Shown here one piece after another: positions 36,747 through 48,707 of a stretch of 64,000 nucleotides of DNA. The stretch comes from Synanceia verrucosa (Eukaryota > Chordata > Actinopteri > Perciformes > Synanceiidae), in the NCBI GenBank assembly GCA_029721515.1, contig CM056565.1, forward strand, positions 8,248,742-8,312,741. The letters are read 5' to 3'. The translations under genes and the position numbers were made by a program. How positions within the stretch are numbered: position 1 is the stretch's first letter; each line of letters starts with the position of its first letter. The notes under the pieces were generated by a model. It worked only from the letters and a program-made list of their open reading frames with translations, searched no databases and had not been told where the DNA came from.

Positions 36747-39700
36747 ACACACACACACACACAGACACTGGTGTTACTGTTGTTGTGGGGAGTTTACATT
36801 GACTTACATTCATTTCCTAGGCACTTCCCTTGACCCTAACCATAACCAGTACCCACGTAATCCTAATCCTAACCCTAACCAAAGTCTAACCTTACATTAA
36901 CATTAAATCATCTCCAAGTCTTCATCCTAAAAACATTATGGGGACATGCATTTTTTCCCCAGAAGGAAGATGAGTCCTCACAATGTGACTGTGTGAACAG
37001 ATTTATGTAAGTAAATACCCGTACACACACACACACACACACACACACAATATGAGTGACCGCAGGTAAAAACAGTCAACAGGTGGGATTCATTTATTTG
37101 GTGAGGGTCTCACCTAAGTATGAACAGTCCTTAACTTTTGCACCAGAAAGCTTGTGAAAACTGCATGAAGGATTTGCCTTTTTTCACCTGACCTTATGGT
37201 AACAGACGTCACTTTCTAGCTTAAGAGCTGAGATAAGAAGATCGGTGTCACTCAAGTGTCTGTTGGCCTACAGCAATAAAACTAGCAGCTGGTTAGCATA
37301 GCTTAGCAAATGACAACACACCAGGTCACCGTGCCCAGCCAAGAATTAGACATGCACATAACCCCATAAAACCACAATTCATTTTTAAAAATGAAACCTA
37401 TGAGATATAACACTGTTAATGCGTAGCTAAGCTAAGTTAATTGGACGCTAACATTGGCAGGTAGCTGGATACAGTGGTATCAATCTTCTCATCACAGACA
37501 TCAAGTATTTACCAAAATATATAACTATTCCTTTATTCCTAACGACTCTACAGTGATTTTCATTTACTGCATATTTGTTTCTACATTCATGCCCTGGATG
37601 GACAGCAGCTGTTTAAATCTGGGGTCTATGCTTTGTCTATACTTGTGTTGTCAGACGTAGCATCCTCTGTACTGGTGACATACAGTTTACAATGACACTG
37701 GTGGCCAGAGACACATAACACAAACCCTCCAGACAGAAACATCAGGCGTGTTTCTGAAAAAGACTTTGTCTGCTTTTGCAGCAGCATGTTGTATATACAC
37801 AGCTCTCTGACTCAGACTTACTTTTATTTCTGATGTGGCCTTTCTCTCTGCCCTGTTTCAGCAGCTCCTGTGACACTTAGTTCCCCTCCTGGGCCTCAAT
37901 AAAGTCATATCTTGTCTCATCTTATCTCATATACCGCTGCACTGCTGCCAATGCAAGACAAACTTCAATGAAGCTTTAAAAAAAAACTGAATGACCTCTG
38001 TGCATTTCTTCTCCTCCCAGGCTTTTATCAGGATGAGGACAAATGATTTGTAAAAACAAACACCATCTTTGTCTTTTGGTCTTACTCCACACTCAGAGAG
38101 CAATTTCTTTTGTTTGCTGGTTCTGTTTTATCTCCATTTCATGCTGCTATAAATTCCTCATTCATCTCTTGGCTGAGTATCGCTCACACTCCCCGCTTAT
38201 GCCCCTACAACCCAGTCTCCATGACAACGAGGATCTCAAGCATAAGGCCAGGGAGAGGTATGATATGTGAGCTGCCTGTTAATTCACATGCTCTCGTCTG
38301 AACCCCCCACCTCCCCTTTTCACTCACACATTCAACGGCTGTCCATATAAAACATACATGTAGTCACAGAGTCAGGGCCAGTGGTTCTGCTCTCCAGTTA
38401 TTTTCAAGGACAGATACTTCTCAGCGTATACTGCAGTCTCTCCTTTGTGTCCACACTGTTATGCCTTGAAACTGTCATTGCTTAATCCCTCACTATTCTG
38501 CCGCCACTTCCTTGAGTGAATATACTTATTTGATTTTTTTTTAAAAAAAGCTTTTTTTTCATGTTGTTATACTTTAGTTAATTGACTTTACATGCATATG
38601 TCATGTGGTTATAAGTATAATCAACATTTGAATGCAACAGTCACTCCACAGAAAATGTGGCAAACATTTGTATGTGTGCAACAGAATAAGCTGTAGTATG
38701 AATTACAGTTGGTCCATCTGTGGCTTTCTTTCTGTGTGTTGTGTCGCTCTGCTCACTCTGTTGCTCTTTTGTCTCCTCTCCATCTTTTCTGACTGATGTT
38801 GACGTACCTCTGGATGGTCTCCTCTGCTTGGTTTGCATGGTCAAAGTGCCCACCACTGCACCCATGTTGTCACCGTGGAAACCGGCCTGGTCAAACAACC
38901 CAGAGAGTAATCGTCCACTTGTTTATATCAGGTTTTTTTTCTCAGTCCTGGTCGTTGTGATCTGCCTCCACGGCTGCTTGAGTCTTAAAGGGGAATTTGC
39001 CCCTGTTGAGTCCTCCTCTCGCTGGTCTCAGATCTGCTACTGAGGGACTCGTCTTTTCTTGGAGCTGGATTTCTGATTTCTCTGCTCAAACACTCACACA
39101 CACACACACACACACACACAAGCTGCTCTTGCCTTTCTGCGCCACTCCCTCCGTTCTGTGCCTGATTCTACTCATCTGTCAGCCTTTCCCCCCTGTTTCC
39201 AGCTCCCTGCCTCCTCATGCCCTCATGTTGTTGTGGAGGGCTGCTAACCAATGCAGCAGCTATTCTGGTAATAACTCCTCTGACAAGTGAATGGCAGCAG
39301 GTGAAGGGCATGCATTTCAAGGTGACAGATCCCTGTTCTTTATTGGCAATGCACTTCAGATTACATCTATCAATTCTCTTTTTATCTTCATCACTGCTCC
39401 CTGATGGATGGCTTGCACCGTAATGGGCATGCAGCTATGCTGTGAAGGCGGTCCACTAGTGTGTTAATTCACAACTGCAACATGGCTGGACCTTGTCCTA
39501 AAGCAGAGGGCAACAGAGATTTAGTGTTTTTTTTTTTACTGCCGTACAAACAAGAACATTAGAGTGTTTAATGGTGCCAGTTAATATTCATGGAGCGGCT
39601 TCAATTTAAGGAAATGAGACTGTGTGCATTGGGGAAAGGAAAGCAGTGGGAGTGAGTAATGTTTATTTCCCTGTAAGTGCTGAGCAGTAAAACTCAACCA

Positions 39701-42700
39701 CGGTTGTTGGAAACACTAATTATTACTGTAAACTGGAAGTGATTTTGTTAATATCATTCATGAAAGTAGCAGTTAATGAGTGAAAACTATGTCTCCGAGG
39801 GGATATTATTACAGTTTGATATGCTATGTGACAAGGAGCAGTGATTCACAGTCAACGATCAAAACCCACAGTCATATATTCTAAAGAAAGACATTTAAAA
39901 AAAGCAGTGTGGTCTGTGTCCTGGAAAGGCACACAGTGAAGCGCAGTAAATATGAATGTTTCTTCAAATATACCACCGGCTGCAGACCTGAGTGTAAATG
40001 CTCTGTGCCTGCTCTCTTTTTTGGTCTGTGTGCGTATGCTTTAGAAAACCTCTCCTGGTTTAAAAAATTAATGACTGCCATTTTTTCAATGGTGTTTCAT
40101 TTTTCTTGATATTTGCCTTCCCCCTCCATCATTGTCAGAGCTGTAAAAAAACTGCAAAAGCCATGTGAAAGGGGTATGCTGGCATTAATGAGTAAAAATA
40201 CAGAAACAAATGTACTTCATCATGAGTTTAAGAGCCTAAACTCTGCAGTCATACAGTCATACAATTCATTTCTATTCATTGCCTCAGAGTTATGTAAGCT
40301 TGAATACTTGCCCCGTCACTGCAGTATGCAGGTCATCATTGGCATTCAAATAAAGCTGTGCTGTTTGCTGAGGGCAAGTCTGTGACTGCCCAGGTGGAGC
40401 TCAGGTAAGAGCTTATCATGCACCGATAAATTAAACATAAAGTCATGTATAATTCTGATAACCTCTCTCACGCTCTGTGTCCTACAGCCTCTTTTTTCCT
40501 CCATTCAAATACCGTTACCTCAGCATTACAGATCATGTGACAAGAATGCATATCATGCAGTAATTCCCCTGTATTTTTTCTCTCTCAATTATTCATTGTT
40601 TCTACCACTTGGAAAAATCTGCAGTCCTGGAAGCATAAATTCAAATTACAATAAGTGATATAAGTAACCCGTTGTAATCCCCGTGACAGATGTTTGCCAT
40701 CTGGAGCTGCCTTTCTGCACCGTATCATCCTGCACACAGTGGCACTGCACTGCAGTCTGACCTCATAATCTCCTCATTATCTTTTAAGCAGTTCATGATC
40801 TACACAAAGTCAGCAGCAGGCAGGACTCACCAGTCACACCTGTGAAAGATCACTGAAGAAATAGACCAAATGAGCACAAGTGCTTCTGTTCACACACATG
40901 ATCTTTTATCAAAAGTGTTACTCACTGTGCTCTCTCCATATAGATATATATATGTGCCAATTCATATCCATAAAAATCTTTCCTTTTAGCTAACTTTCTG
41001 GATTTCCTCCAGTACTGTGATGGATCACTTTGTCTTTGTGTGATTTTAACAAATAAAAATCTGGAGTCCCCAAGTCTGGAGAGTGGACTGGTAGCTGGAG
41101 AGGTGCCAGTTCGTCTTCCTGGGCGCTACACCGAACCCCCAGCAGCTCGGGCGCCTAGATATGGGGGAGCCCCCTCACTCTGACACCTCTCCTCTAATGC
41201 CTGTGGATGTGTTTCATCTCCTGTGTGTGATGTGCAACAGAGAAATAAGACCAATAGAGTGAAAGTAATTTCCTCATTGAGAGATCAATAACGTTATTCG
41301 TCTTCTTCTTCTTCTGTGAAGAAAGCACAACTATTCATATAATATTCCTTTTCTGCCTATCAATAAACAATACTGTTCCTTTAAATGTGATGGAATGACA
41401 CATTTCTTTTTTCTCAGGTTTCTAAGGTGTTTCTTGGGGCTCGGCAAACTAAATTTGGGAAAGTTAGGAAATGTTTAAAAAGGTCTTTTAAGGGGAAACT
41501 GCAATATCTTTTATGTCATGAGATGTCAGTTTCAGACCTGGCTCTCATCATTAATTGATGCCATTTCTACTGCTTTCTTCTTCCCCTCAACGTCATTCTT
41601 TCACCTATTCACCCCATATTACCATTTGTCCTTTAGAAGAGGACAAACCATCTCACTATGTCAGTAAAATGGTTTTGAAAATGTAGATTTGAATAAAAAC
41701 AAAGTAGAATATGCATTTTTTCCCTTTTGTTTTGCATAAAAAAATGACATATTCCCCTCAAAACAAGACATATATTACTTGGGGAAATAAACCACTGGCT
41801 CTGTTCAATGAGATGGAAACAATAATACCATAAACAGCTTTCATAATCGTCATGGTGATTGTATCTGTGTGCTTAAATCAGTCAGCTTACACCACACAGT
41901 CAGTTATTGCCAGCAGAGAGCTCGGTGTTCGTTCCTGTTCTGTTATGTTGTGGTGCTACTCTTTCTGACCAGCAGGTGACAGCAGTGTACAATATTTCCT
42001 AATACAATCAACAGATTGGGTCACCACCATTGCAATTACAATCTCACATTGCTTTTAACTAAATACAATATGAGCACTAACAGGACAACAACATATGAGC
42101 ACATAAGCAGACTCTACATCTCCTTACAATACATCACCCAGCCGTTGCCGTGCCGATCTCGGCACCAAACACTCATTCTGTACAGTAAAAGACAATCCTA
42201 TAAGTAAATATCAGACGGTAAAACAATGAGACTAGGGAGAATTAATGTGGAGAATGCAACACACAGGAGCAAGAGATAAAAATAAATCTAGAAGAGGGTT
42301 ACATAAAAGTGTGTAGTGAGGTGATGTAAAAAATTAAAAGCAGAGACACACACTGTCAGCTCCGATTCCACTGCTTTTAAAGCCAAAGAAAAAAAGAAAA
42401 AGAGAAATAGTCTTTGGGGGGAGAACAGTTCACAAATGCTGAGTGTAATGCTGGGTAATTCTGCCTTATGTTGTGGTCATGGTAGAGTTGGATATGTCGT
42501 AGAAGTACAACACGGGCCACAGATCACAATCTGTACCTGCAGTGGGGGATGATGTGACTCTTTGCTGCAAGGTTATGCACTTAGAGGACACATGTGACTT
42601 GTAATAGCCAGGGACAGGTGCAGCGTGAGGCCAGATGAGAGGGTCTCTGTCTTCAGCTGCACTCAGACTGTTTCAAATAGGACCTGTGCTCTAAACATAA

Positions 42701-45700
42701 GAATATGGATTTCACAGAAAAGGTGAACTCTTGAAAAATAATCACCTTTTTGGTCTCAACATGATTCTTTAAAGCATGACTGTGTATCTGAACAGCAGCT
42801 CTGGCAACAAACAACACTAATGGGATCATGATAAATGCTAATGGGAGCCATAAAGTCAATGAACCGAGTCCTATGATCTGTGATAAAGCAATATTTACCT
42901 CAAGGTAAGTGAAGATTAGCCACCATGAGTCTGGATACACCTGGATTCACTCCCTGTCTGAAACACCCTGTTTTAATGTCATATCAGCAATACAGAATTT
43001 AATTTGATTTTCAATTTATTTTCAAGTCAAGTCAGTTTTATTTGCACAGCCCAATATCACAAATTACATATTAGCCTCAGGGGGCTTTACAATCTGTACA
43101 GGATATGACTCCCTTTACAAACAAACCTCACATCGACTGAGGAAAAACTCCCCCAAAAAACCCTGGGTGGTCTTACAGATTACCACACAGATTTTTTAAA
43201 AGCTATGTCAAATGAGTATAAAGAGAGGCAGTGTACAAAATTCATTAGCCTGCAGGGACCTCAGAATAAGAGTCCTCCAGTTTAAAGCCCAAGGCGTAGC
43301 ACGACCCAACAACAACTCTGAGTCTGCAGTGTGTAAAGGTCTGAAAATGAATATGTATGCTGCTGCGCAGAGCATTTTAAAGGTGAGCATGCTGAGTTTC
43401 ACGGTTCATGTCTTTATATGTATAAGTGTGTGCAAGCAAATGTGCTTAACAAACCAAACTGCTGGAGATATGTGTCTGCTGGAGATGAGGGACTTAACAT
43501 TAACCAGTCTACCTAACATGCTTGCGTGTGTGAAGCTCAATATGCATGTGTGAGCATATTTGCATGCTGACTTCTATGAATATGAGAGCATGTAGCCCCC
43601 CTGAAGATCCTCTCAGAGACATGCAACCACAACCACAGCTGAAAAAATAATATTGTTGTTGCTATAAACCTGCATAGAAGATCAACTCTTGAACAAGTCT
43701 TATATGATATATATTACATATTGTTTTCCATGCTGCAGCTCATGGTGCATGGAGAAAAATGACAGTGTCTTTTTTAATAAATATATTACACGTATTACTG
43801 TGTCCACTTGTTTTTACTTAAATGTGCATACAAGCTTGAGCATGATGATATAACAATGAGGAGCTAAAATTGCATAATTGACTCATACATTACACCAAAT
43901 GTTGTTGTGCTAAATTAGAACCCTATCCATATAGTCTCTCACACTGACAGGAAAAAGACATAAATTAAAGAAAAATTACTTACATTATACAATCAATTCT
44001 CATTTTAGCCAATTTCTAACTTAATAATGTGTCTAAATGCACCTAATTAACTCAGTGACATTCAGTTATGGATCTAAAGGAAGCCCCTGTGCACAATCAT
44101 GTCAACCTTAACTAATATGAGGTCAGTACCTTGTGCTGCATTCAGCAAAGCATAAAAAACATTTGAAAAGAAGCAGCAAACTCACGCAGAGGCACAATGT
44201 CAGTGGACTGGGTGCTCAACAGAATTCACACTCCATTTCATCTGCTGCTCATCCTTTGAGGATGCAGAGGGCAAGATGACTAAAGCATCCACACATGATG
44301 GTAGGAGCTCAGGGGGTGTCAAGGAAGAAAAACAAACTCCCAATTTAATAATTCATGCACATAACATTACTTAATTTATGATCTGGATTTAATGCTGTTT
44401 TTGGCACAAAGCAGTGACTTCCAGCCGCCCCAAACATAGCCAAGAATCAACTCCTTAATGCAAAATATGTTAAAGCAGGATGCAGGCCAATGTCTGAATG
44501 GCAGGCTTTTATCCCCCACTTTATTATTTTACTTTGATAATTAGTTCAAGATTCACACCTTACTGTAAAAGTAGGTTTGGAGTTGTTCACATTATTTAAA
44601 ACATTCTCAGTTTTTAGACACTACAGATATGTGGCCCATCACATCACATGACCTAGAGAGTCATAAGAAGGCTGTAACCTTTCTAGAAAAACACAGTGGC
44701 TGACAAAGCCACCTCTATGAAGCACAACGTTTCACTCTCAGCAGGTTTTGTACAAACTGCATGTGCTTTAGGTTTGGGTTGATTTTAGTCATATCTAACT
44801 GACAGCCCCACTGGATGACCCAAAGCATGAGTAGCCTTCAGACAGTTGACGGTAAAGCAGAATACAACTCAAAACCGGAAAGATTTCTGCTTTATATGGT
44901 TGCAGTGACATTTTTACTCCTGTTAACGGCATGTTATGAAAGTAAGTGTGGAAAAGGCCTGAATAAAATTGAACACTATACAAATTATGAAGTTTAAGAA
45001 GTTTACTACTTTTAAAAATGAAACATCTAAGACTATAAGAGATCAGCTCCTGGTAGTGGGAATGCTTGCAAAAGAGCAGAAGAGTGTCTGTCTGTGGTTG
45101 GAAAATAACTATCTGGAGGCATCATTTTAAACCATCGATGGAAAAAATGCAGATTTCAGGACTTACAGGCAGAGTTTGATGAAATAAATATTGTGTATGT
45201 TCATATATGTCTGTAGGTTTGATTATAAATGTATACCAGAGCAGCATTTGTTTTTTTCTGGAAGTAATCCATAAAAATACAGACAAATCTATTCTTGGTC
45301 CTGCTAATGGATTTTAACACTCACAATGTGGCAAAAGATGTAGATAAAGACTGAACAAATGAAAGACAAAAGAAGAACAAAGGGTGGTACTGGATAAGAA
45401 CATGGAAGAGGGTTGTCTGTCCTATCTATAACTGCTTAAATAGACCAAATACTCTGTTTTGTCAGTCACAACTGACTTATCGCTGCACTCTGACTTGGTG
45501 AAATAACTTGGACTAGAGGACGATGGAGGTCATGCGAGGAGAGGAGAGCTGGAGCTTTTAACACAAACATTATGAACACGACAAGAGGCTGAGAGTGCAT
45601 CGCAACCGTTGCACTAACTGGTGTTAGTACGGGTGACGCATATGTGACCTCATCATTCAGCTCTTGAAGGTGTATCCTGGTTTCACAGGAAAGGGCTTCA

Positions 45701-47158
45701 TCTAGTAAAAACAACACAATAGGCAAACACTTTTTAAAACCCTTTAACAACCACAGTGTTGATTATTGATCTTTTTGTAGAAGTTATGTGCTGTGATGGT
45801 CTATTAAATCAGAAGTCTCCTTAAATGAAACAACCCTGAAAATACCCTGCAATTCACAGGAAGAAAGAAGACAAAAACAAAAAAATCAACAGAGAAATGT
45901 GTTACAGAACAAATTGTGACACCACACCAGTTATGGTGTCCAAAACAAAAAAAAAAAAAATAAAATATTTATCCAGATCAGCTGTTCAAACTCTCTGACT
46001 GGAAACAGAAGCACTTACAGCCGCTTAAATCGAACCACTCACATCTGTGTTACATTTGAGCACTACTGCATCATCAAATAAGACAGTGAGAGGTGAAACT
46101 CCTGCGGATGCACACCGGTAAAGCAAGGGCTCTGTGTTTTGCTCAAGGACACTGTGACAGAGTGCATGGCTGGTGATGAATAGGCTTTCCTTTGGCTGGT
46201 ATGGGAGTTGATCTCTTGACCTTGACCATATGGCTGCTACAGCTGCACAAACTCACATATTCATGTTGTGTAGAGCATTCATCATTTTGACTTTCACAAA
46301 CTTGATTTTTTTAGCTGTCACTATCATGACACAGCAGGGTGGAGTGATATGATAAGGTGTTGCAAAGTGCTACAAAACACTGAATAACATATTTTAGGTG
46401 ACAAAAATGTTAATACAAACTCCCAGACGAGACAATGTGGTTGTGACCACCTGTTTTATGGTTTATTTTTTTTAACTTTAAATGTAACTATAATTCACTG
46501 ACTGAACTGAAACTGAAACTGAACATCATGCCATATTGAGGAAGATTTGAAACTAGAGACTGAGACCATAAACTCATGCTTGCAATGTTTACTGAGGGAA
46601 AAAATCAAGAGAGAAGTAGAATCGTTTTCTCATAGACTTCTATAGAGTTAGTTAATTTAGCAACCAGAGGAGTCTGGTTGCTAAATTGCTGCTGGCTGGT
46701 AGAGATGATGCAGGTTTAAGGCTCTTCAGCGTGGCTTCACTTATCAGACTCAGTGGTTGCCTGCTGGATCACACCAGCTGCAACTCCAAACTGGGTCAAG
46801 AAGCATGAAACAAAATAAAAATCCTCTTTTTCTTCCCTCTACCTCTGGCACCCTTGCCTGGATTTACCTAACAAAGTCGTTAAAACCACTTCTGCGGTAG
46901 TTCCTTCCCACTATACACTCGGTGTTACCAGGACCAGATTTTACCACAAGGACTCACACAGACCGACAAGGTGACAACAATACCAGCCACATGCTGTTAG
47001 AAATACATTTATAAATGTACCTTTGAGTGGAGGCGTATAGTGAGTATAAAGTAAAAGAAGTACACAGTACCTTTTGTGAGGGTTCCTGAGACCAATCTCT
47101 GCAGGGACTGGATTAATTTGAGCACCCCCTGCCTGCAGCGGCTGGTACAGCCAGCCAT
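32935..47158 (-). CDS. kcnip1: Kv channel-interacting protein 1 (KChIP1), with two alternative first exons
   Basis: KChIPs are EF-hand subunits that bind the N-terminus of Kv4 channels and set A-type potassium current density and kinetics. Shared exons (high to low): 34733-34609, 34337-34268, 34182-34112, 33998-33891, 33797-33693, 33365-33303, 32982-32935 (stop TAG). The lengths 125/70/71/108/105/63 match the family. First exons 38865-38808 and 47158-47071 both end in phase 1 and splice to the same exon, giving 215 or 225 residues. Core signature: DELEMTMVCHRPEGL, QELQILYRGFKNECPSG. EF-hands: a degenerate first hand (CPSGVVNEETF), then DTTNNGSIKFKD, DINRDGYINREE and DKNKDGVVTLEE; the last two have good calcium ligands. 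The C-terminus is MRSMQLFENVM. KChIP1 is preferred over KChIP2-4 because both N-termini are KChIP1-like and npm1 lies next to it. Confidence 0.96.
36713..36766. repeat. (AC)n microsatellite
   Basis: An AC repeat with two AG interruptions; a second pure (AC)n tract lies at 37023-37049. Confidence 0.95.
36780..36990. repeat. Repeat with interstitial telomere-like tract
   Basis: TTGTGGGGAGTTTACATTGA leads into TGACCCTAACCATAACC ... CCTAATCCTAACCCTAACC, then AAAAACATTATGGGGACATG. It is bracketed by AC microsatellites. A diverged relative is at about 54240-54490. Confidence 0.65.
38808..38865 (-). CDS. kcnip1: kcnip1 alternative first exon, myristoylated-type N-terminus
   Basis: This exon encodes MGAVVGTLTMQTKQRRPSR plus the first base of a shared codon, then donor GTACGT. 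It matches the mammalian KChIP1 N-terminus MGAVMGT...QTKQRRPSK, whose Gly2 is N-myristoylated and directs vesicle targeting. Gly2 is kept. The ATG context is GACAACATGG. It yields the 215-residue isoform and implies an internal promoter about 8.3 kb downstream of the other first exon. Confidence 0.93.
39094..39121. repeat. (CA)n microsatellite
   Basis: About 14 CA units, uninterrupted. Confidence 0.95.
41060..41230 (+). repeat. Fragment of a retroelement related to 48450-48707
   Basis: It shares GGAGAGTGGACTGGTAGCTG, GAGGTGCCAGTT, CTTCCTGGGCGCT and CCCCAGCAGCTC with the fuller copy at 48450-48707, but lacks the tail. Confidence 0.6.
43020..43190 (+). repeat. Teleost interspersed repeat (CCCAATATCAC type), copy 1
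   Basis: Contains AGTTTTATTTGCACAGCCCA, then ATATCACAAATTA, GGGGCTTTACAATCTGTACA and GAGGAAAAACTCCCCCAAAA. A second, shorter copy is at 53274-53400. As far as I can recall this is a common non-coding repeat of percomorph genomes. Confidence 0.65.
46520..46760 (+). repeat. Probable teleost interspersed repeat with internal palindrome
   Basis: The order GAGACCATAAACTCATGCTT, AATGTTTACTGAGGG, TTCTCATAGACTTCTATAG, AACCAGAGGAGTC, GCTGGCTGGTAGAGA and GGCTTCACTTATCAGAC looks like a common fish repeat as I recall it. The internal 15-bp inverted repeat at 46654-46687 is part of it. Confidence 0.45.
47071..47158 (-). CDS. kcnip1: kcnip1 alternative first exon, Cys-rich N-terminus
   Basis: This exon encodes MAGCTSRCRQGVLKLIQ, then SLQRLVSGTLTK (29 residues) and one base, followed by donor GTACTG. 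It resembles a mammalian KChIP1 isoform that I recall starting MSGCSKRCKLGF and ending TGTLSK; shared positions are M-GC--RC--G--K, Q, L and GTL-K. The paired cysteines suggest palmitoylation (inference). On the same strand the exon extends to a good acceptor at 47330-47331 (pyrimidine tract then CACAAG), so its 5' UTR is spliced. Confidence 0.88.
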
Positions 47159-47770
47159 CCTGAGGGCTGAGGCTTCACCAGACACAGTTTCCTCCAGAAA
47201 AGGATGGAGCTTGCAAGTTCCTCCACAATGTTCTGTCAGGAGATGTCGCTGCTATAGTGTGGGGAGCGATTGCAAAGAAGCCTCAGAGGGTTTTGTGATG
47301 TGACATCTTGAGGTCTGTTTCAGGGGATCCTTGTGGAGAAAAAAGGAAGAACCTAGATTAACAATGATTTACCTGCAACATATATTAAATAGATAATTAA
47401 CTGTAGTGTAGCTTAAAGACAAGATGGTGTATATTTTCTTCCACACTGTGAACTCAACCATGATCCACTGAGATCAGTCACAAACTGACGCTCACATACA
47501 AAATGACACAATGCCAGATATATAATGTGGTGAAGTTTAAGGGCAGGCATGGAAACAGTGCTGCCAGATGGGAAGAAATGCTGATTAGAAATTTAAAAAA
47601 TAAATCCAAACCTGTGTGTCAAAACTTTTAAAAAGCAAAGTTGTGTTCCACGGACCAAAATGAGGCAGTACATGAATTATTAAATGACTCCAAACGTAGA
47701 GAGCGAAGAGCCTAGAAGTTCTTTTCTTCCAAGATAAAAAAGCAGAGAAGCTGGTCCAGTTCTTCTCACC

Positions 47771-48100
47771 TCCTCTCTGCGTTCATCTGGTCACTCTTTT
47801 CTTCTTCCCCTCCTCTTTGTGTTGTCTTGTGGTCTTGTGAGGTAGCAGTTTCTCCTCCAGTGTGTGTGTCTGTGTGAGGTTTTGCTGCCTGAGCTGCAGT
47901 GGGAGCCCTGCGGCTGTGGTCTGTATGGAGGAGCTCTGCTGCTGCAGAGAGACCAGCAGCCACCACTGTACCGCCTCCCTCCTCCAAGCTCCCTCCTCCT
48001 GCCTTGCTTTTGTGCTTCCTCACTCTCAGTCCGCCTAATGCTCTTTCTTCTTTTTTTTCTAGAGCCTACACAGATGCATGATCCAGAGAATAGCAAGATA
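47771..48100 (-). promoter_or_regulatory. kcnip1: Probable kcnip1 distal promoter and non-coding first exon
   Basis: A GC-rich block stands out from AT-rich surroundings. On the minus strand it ends in a strong donor (GAGGAG|GTGAGAAG, junction at 47771/47770), and the next acceptor on that strand is at 47330-47331, just before the Cys-rich first exon. The frames within it (for example 47766-48023) are low-complexity and are better read as untranslated leader. A TATA-like TTTATATC lies near 48098-48105. Confidence 0.45.
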
Positions 48101-48449
48101 TAAAAAAATGGATATAAGGTTGATGGGTCATGGTTTAAGGCTAGAGCCCAGATCCCTGTGGTAAATACATTTACTCAAGTTTTTATGACCCATTATATCT
48201 GTAACGAGCTGTAATGTGTCCTTTTATAAGTGGTCACAACACAGCTGACAATGATAGAGTCTGTATTAAATCATAATAACACTACCATTACTTACAGAGC
48301 ACATATGGCCCAAAAGAAAAGAAATGCATACAACACATTCAAACAGGCAGTAAAAATAAGCAATACATTACTAAGTGATAAACATTTTATTTCAGAGACC
48401 ATCGAATATGCACATAGAAACAAAGAAATAATATTTTATTTAAGGGAAT

Positions 48450-48707
48450 CGGAGGAATCGGAGGGTCGTCAGTTCAAGTCTATGTCGGACCAAGTTTGGA
48501 GAGTGGACTGGTGGCTGGACAGGTGCCAGTTTCTCCTCCTGGGCACTGCCGAGGTGCCCTTGAGCAAGGCACCAAATCCCCAGCTCCCCGGGCACCTTAC
48601 ATGGCAGCCCACTGCTCCCTGAGGGGATGGGTTAAATGCAGAGGACAAATTTCATGTATAGCGATATATATGTGACAAATAAAGTATCTATCTATCTATC
48701 TATCTAT
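48450..48707 (+). mobile_element. tRNA-type SINE with (ATCT)n tail
   Basis: A B-box-like CAGTTCAAGTCTATG is followed by the conserved body (GAGCAAGGCACCAAATCCCC, CACTGCTCCCTGAGG, GGTTAAATGCAGAGGACAAA), then ACAAATAAAGT and five ATCT units at 48686-48707. The 5' border is uncertain. The long plus-strand frame at 48230-48622 runs through it and is an artefact. Confidence 0.7.

Larger units (their letters stand above)
34740..38807 (-). other. kcnip1 intron between the proximal first exon and exon 2
   Basis: About 4 kb without further exons. It contains (AC)n tracts at 36713-36766 and 37023-37049, a telomere-like CCTAAC-rich repeat around 36825-36895, and a retroelement-tail-like piece (GGGCCTCAATAAAGTCATAT) at about 37890-37909. 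Frames such as 36472-36900 are the repeats themselves. Confidence 0.6.
38866..47070 (-). other. Sequence between the two alternative kcnip1 first exons
   Basis: It lies within the distal-promoter transcript and upstream of the proximal start. Contents: (AC)n at 39094-39121, a fragment of a tRNA-type retroelement at 41060-41230, a CCCAATATCAC repeat at 43020-43190, and an interspersed repeat with a short palindrome at about 46520-46760. KCNMB1, which lies by KCNIP1 in mammals, was looked for by eye and not found. Frames at 42653-42940, 43212-43553, 44815-44997 and 45466-45750 have no support. Confidence 0.5.

Noticed and set aside
36472..36900. 142-codon frame with His/Thr repeats
   Set aside because: The translation is the AC microsatellite and CCTAAC repeat.
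44815..44997. 60-codon frame with a single hydrophobic segment, considered as a KCNMB-like or small membrane protein
   Set aside because: It lacks the two membrane segments and conserved cysteines of KCNMB proteins, and another frame overlaps it on the other strand.
45466..45750. 94-codon minus-strand frame considered as an extra kcnip1 first exon
   Set aside because: The frame has no KChIP-like N-terminal motif and no phase-1 donor that fits exon 2.
47766..48096. GC-rich frames considered as coding
   Set aside because: Low-complexity Gly/Arg/Lys composition, and a strong donor at the end; better read as untranslated leader or promoter.
48230..48622. 130-codon plus-strand frame
   Set aside because: It runs into the tRNA-type SINE at 48450-48707 and its second half is SINE body.
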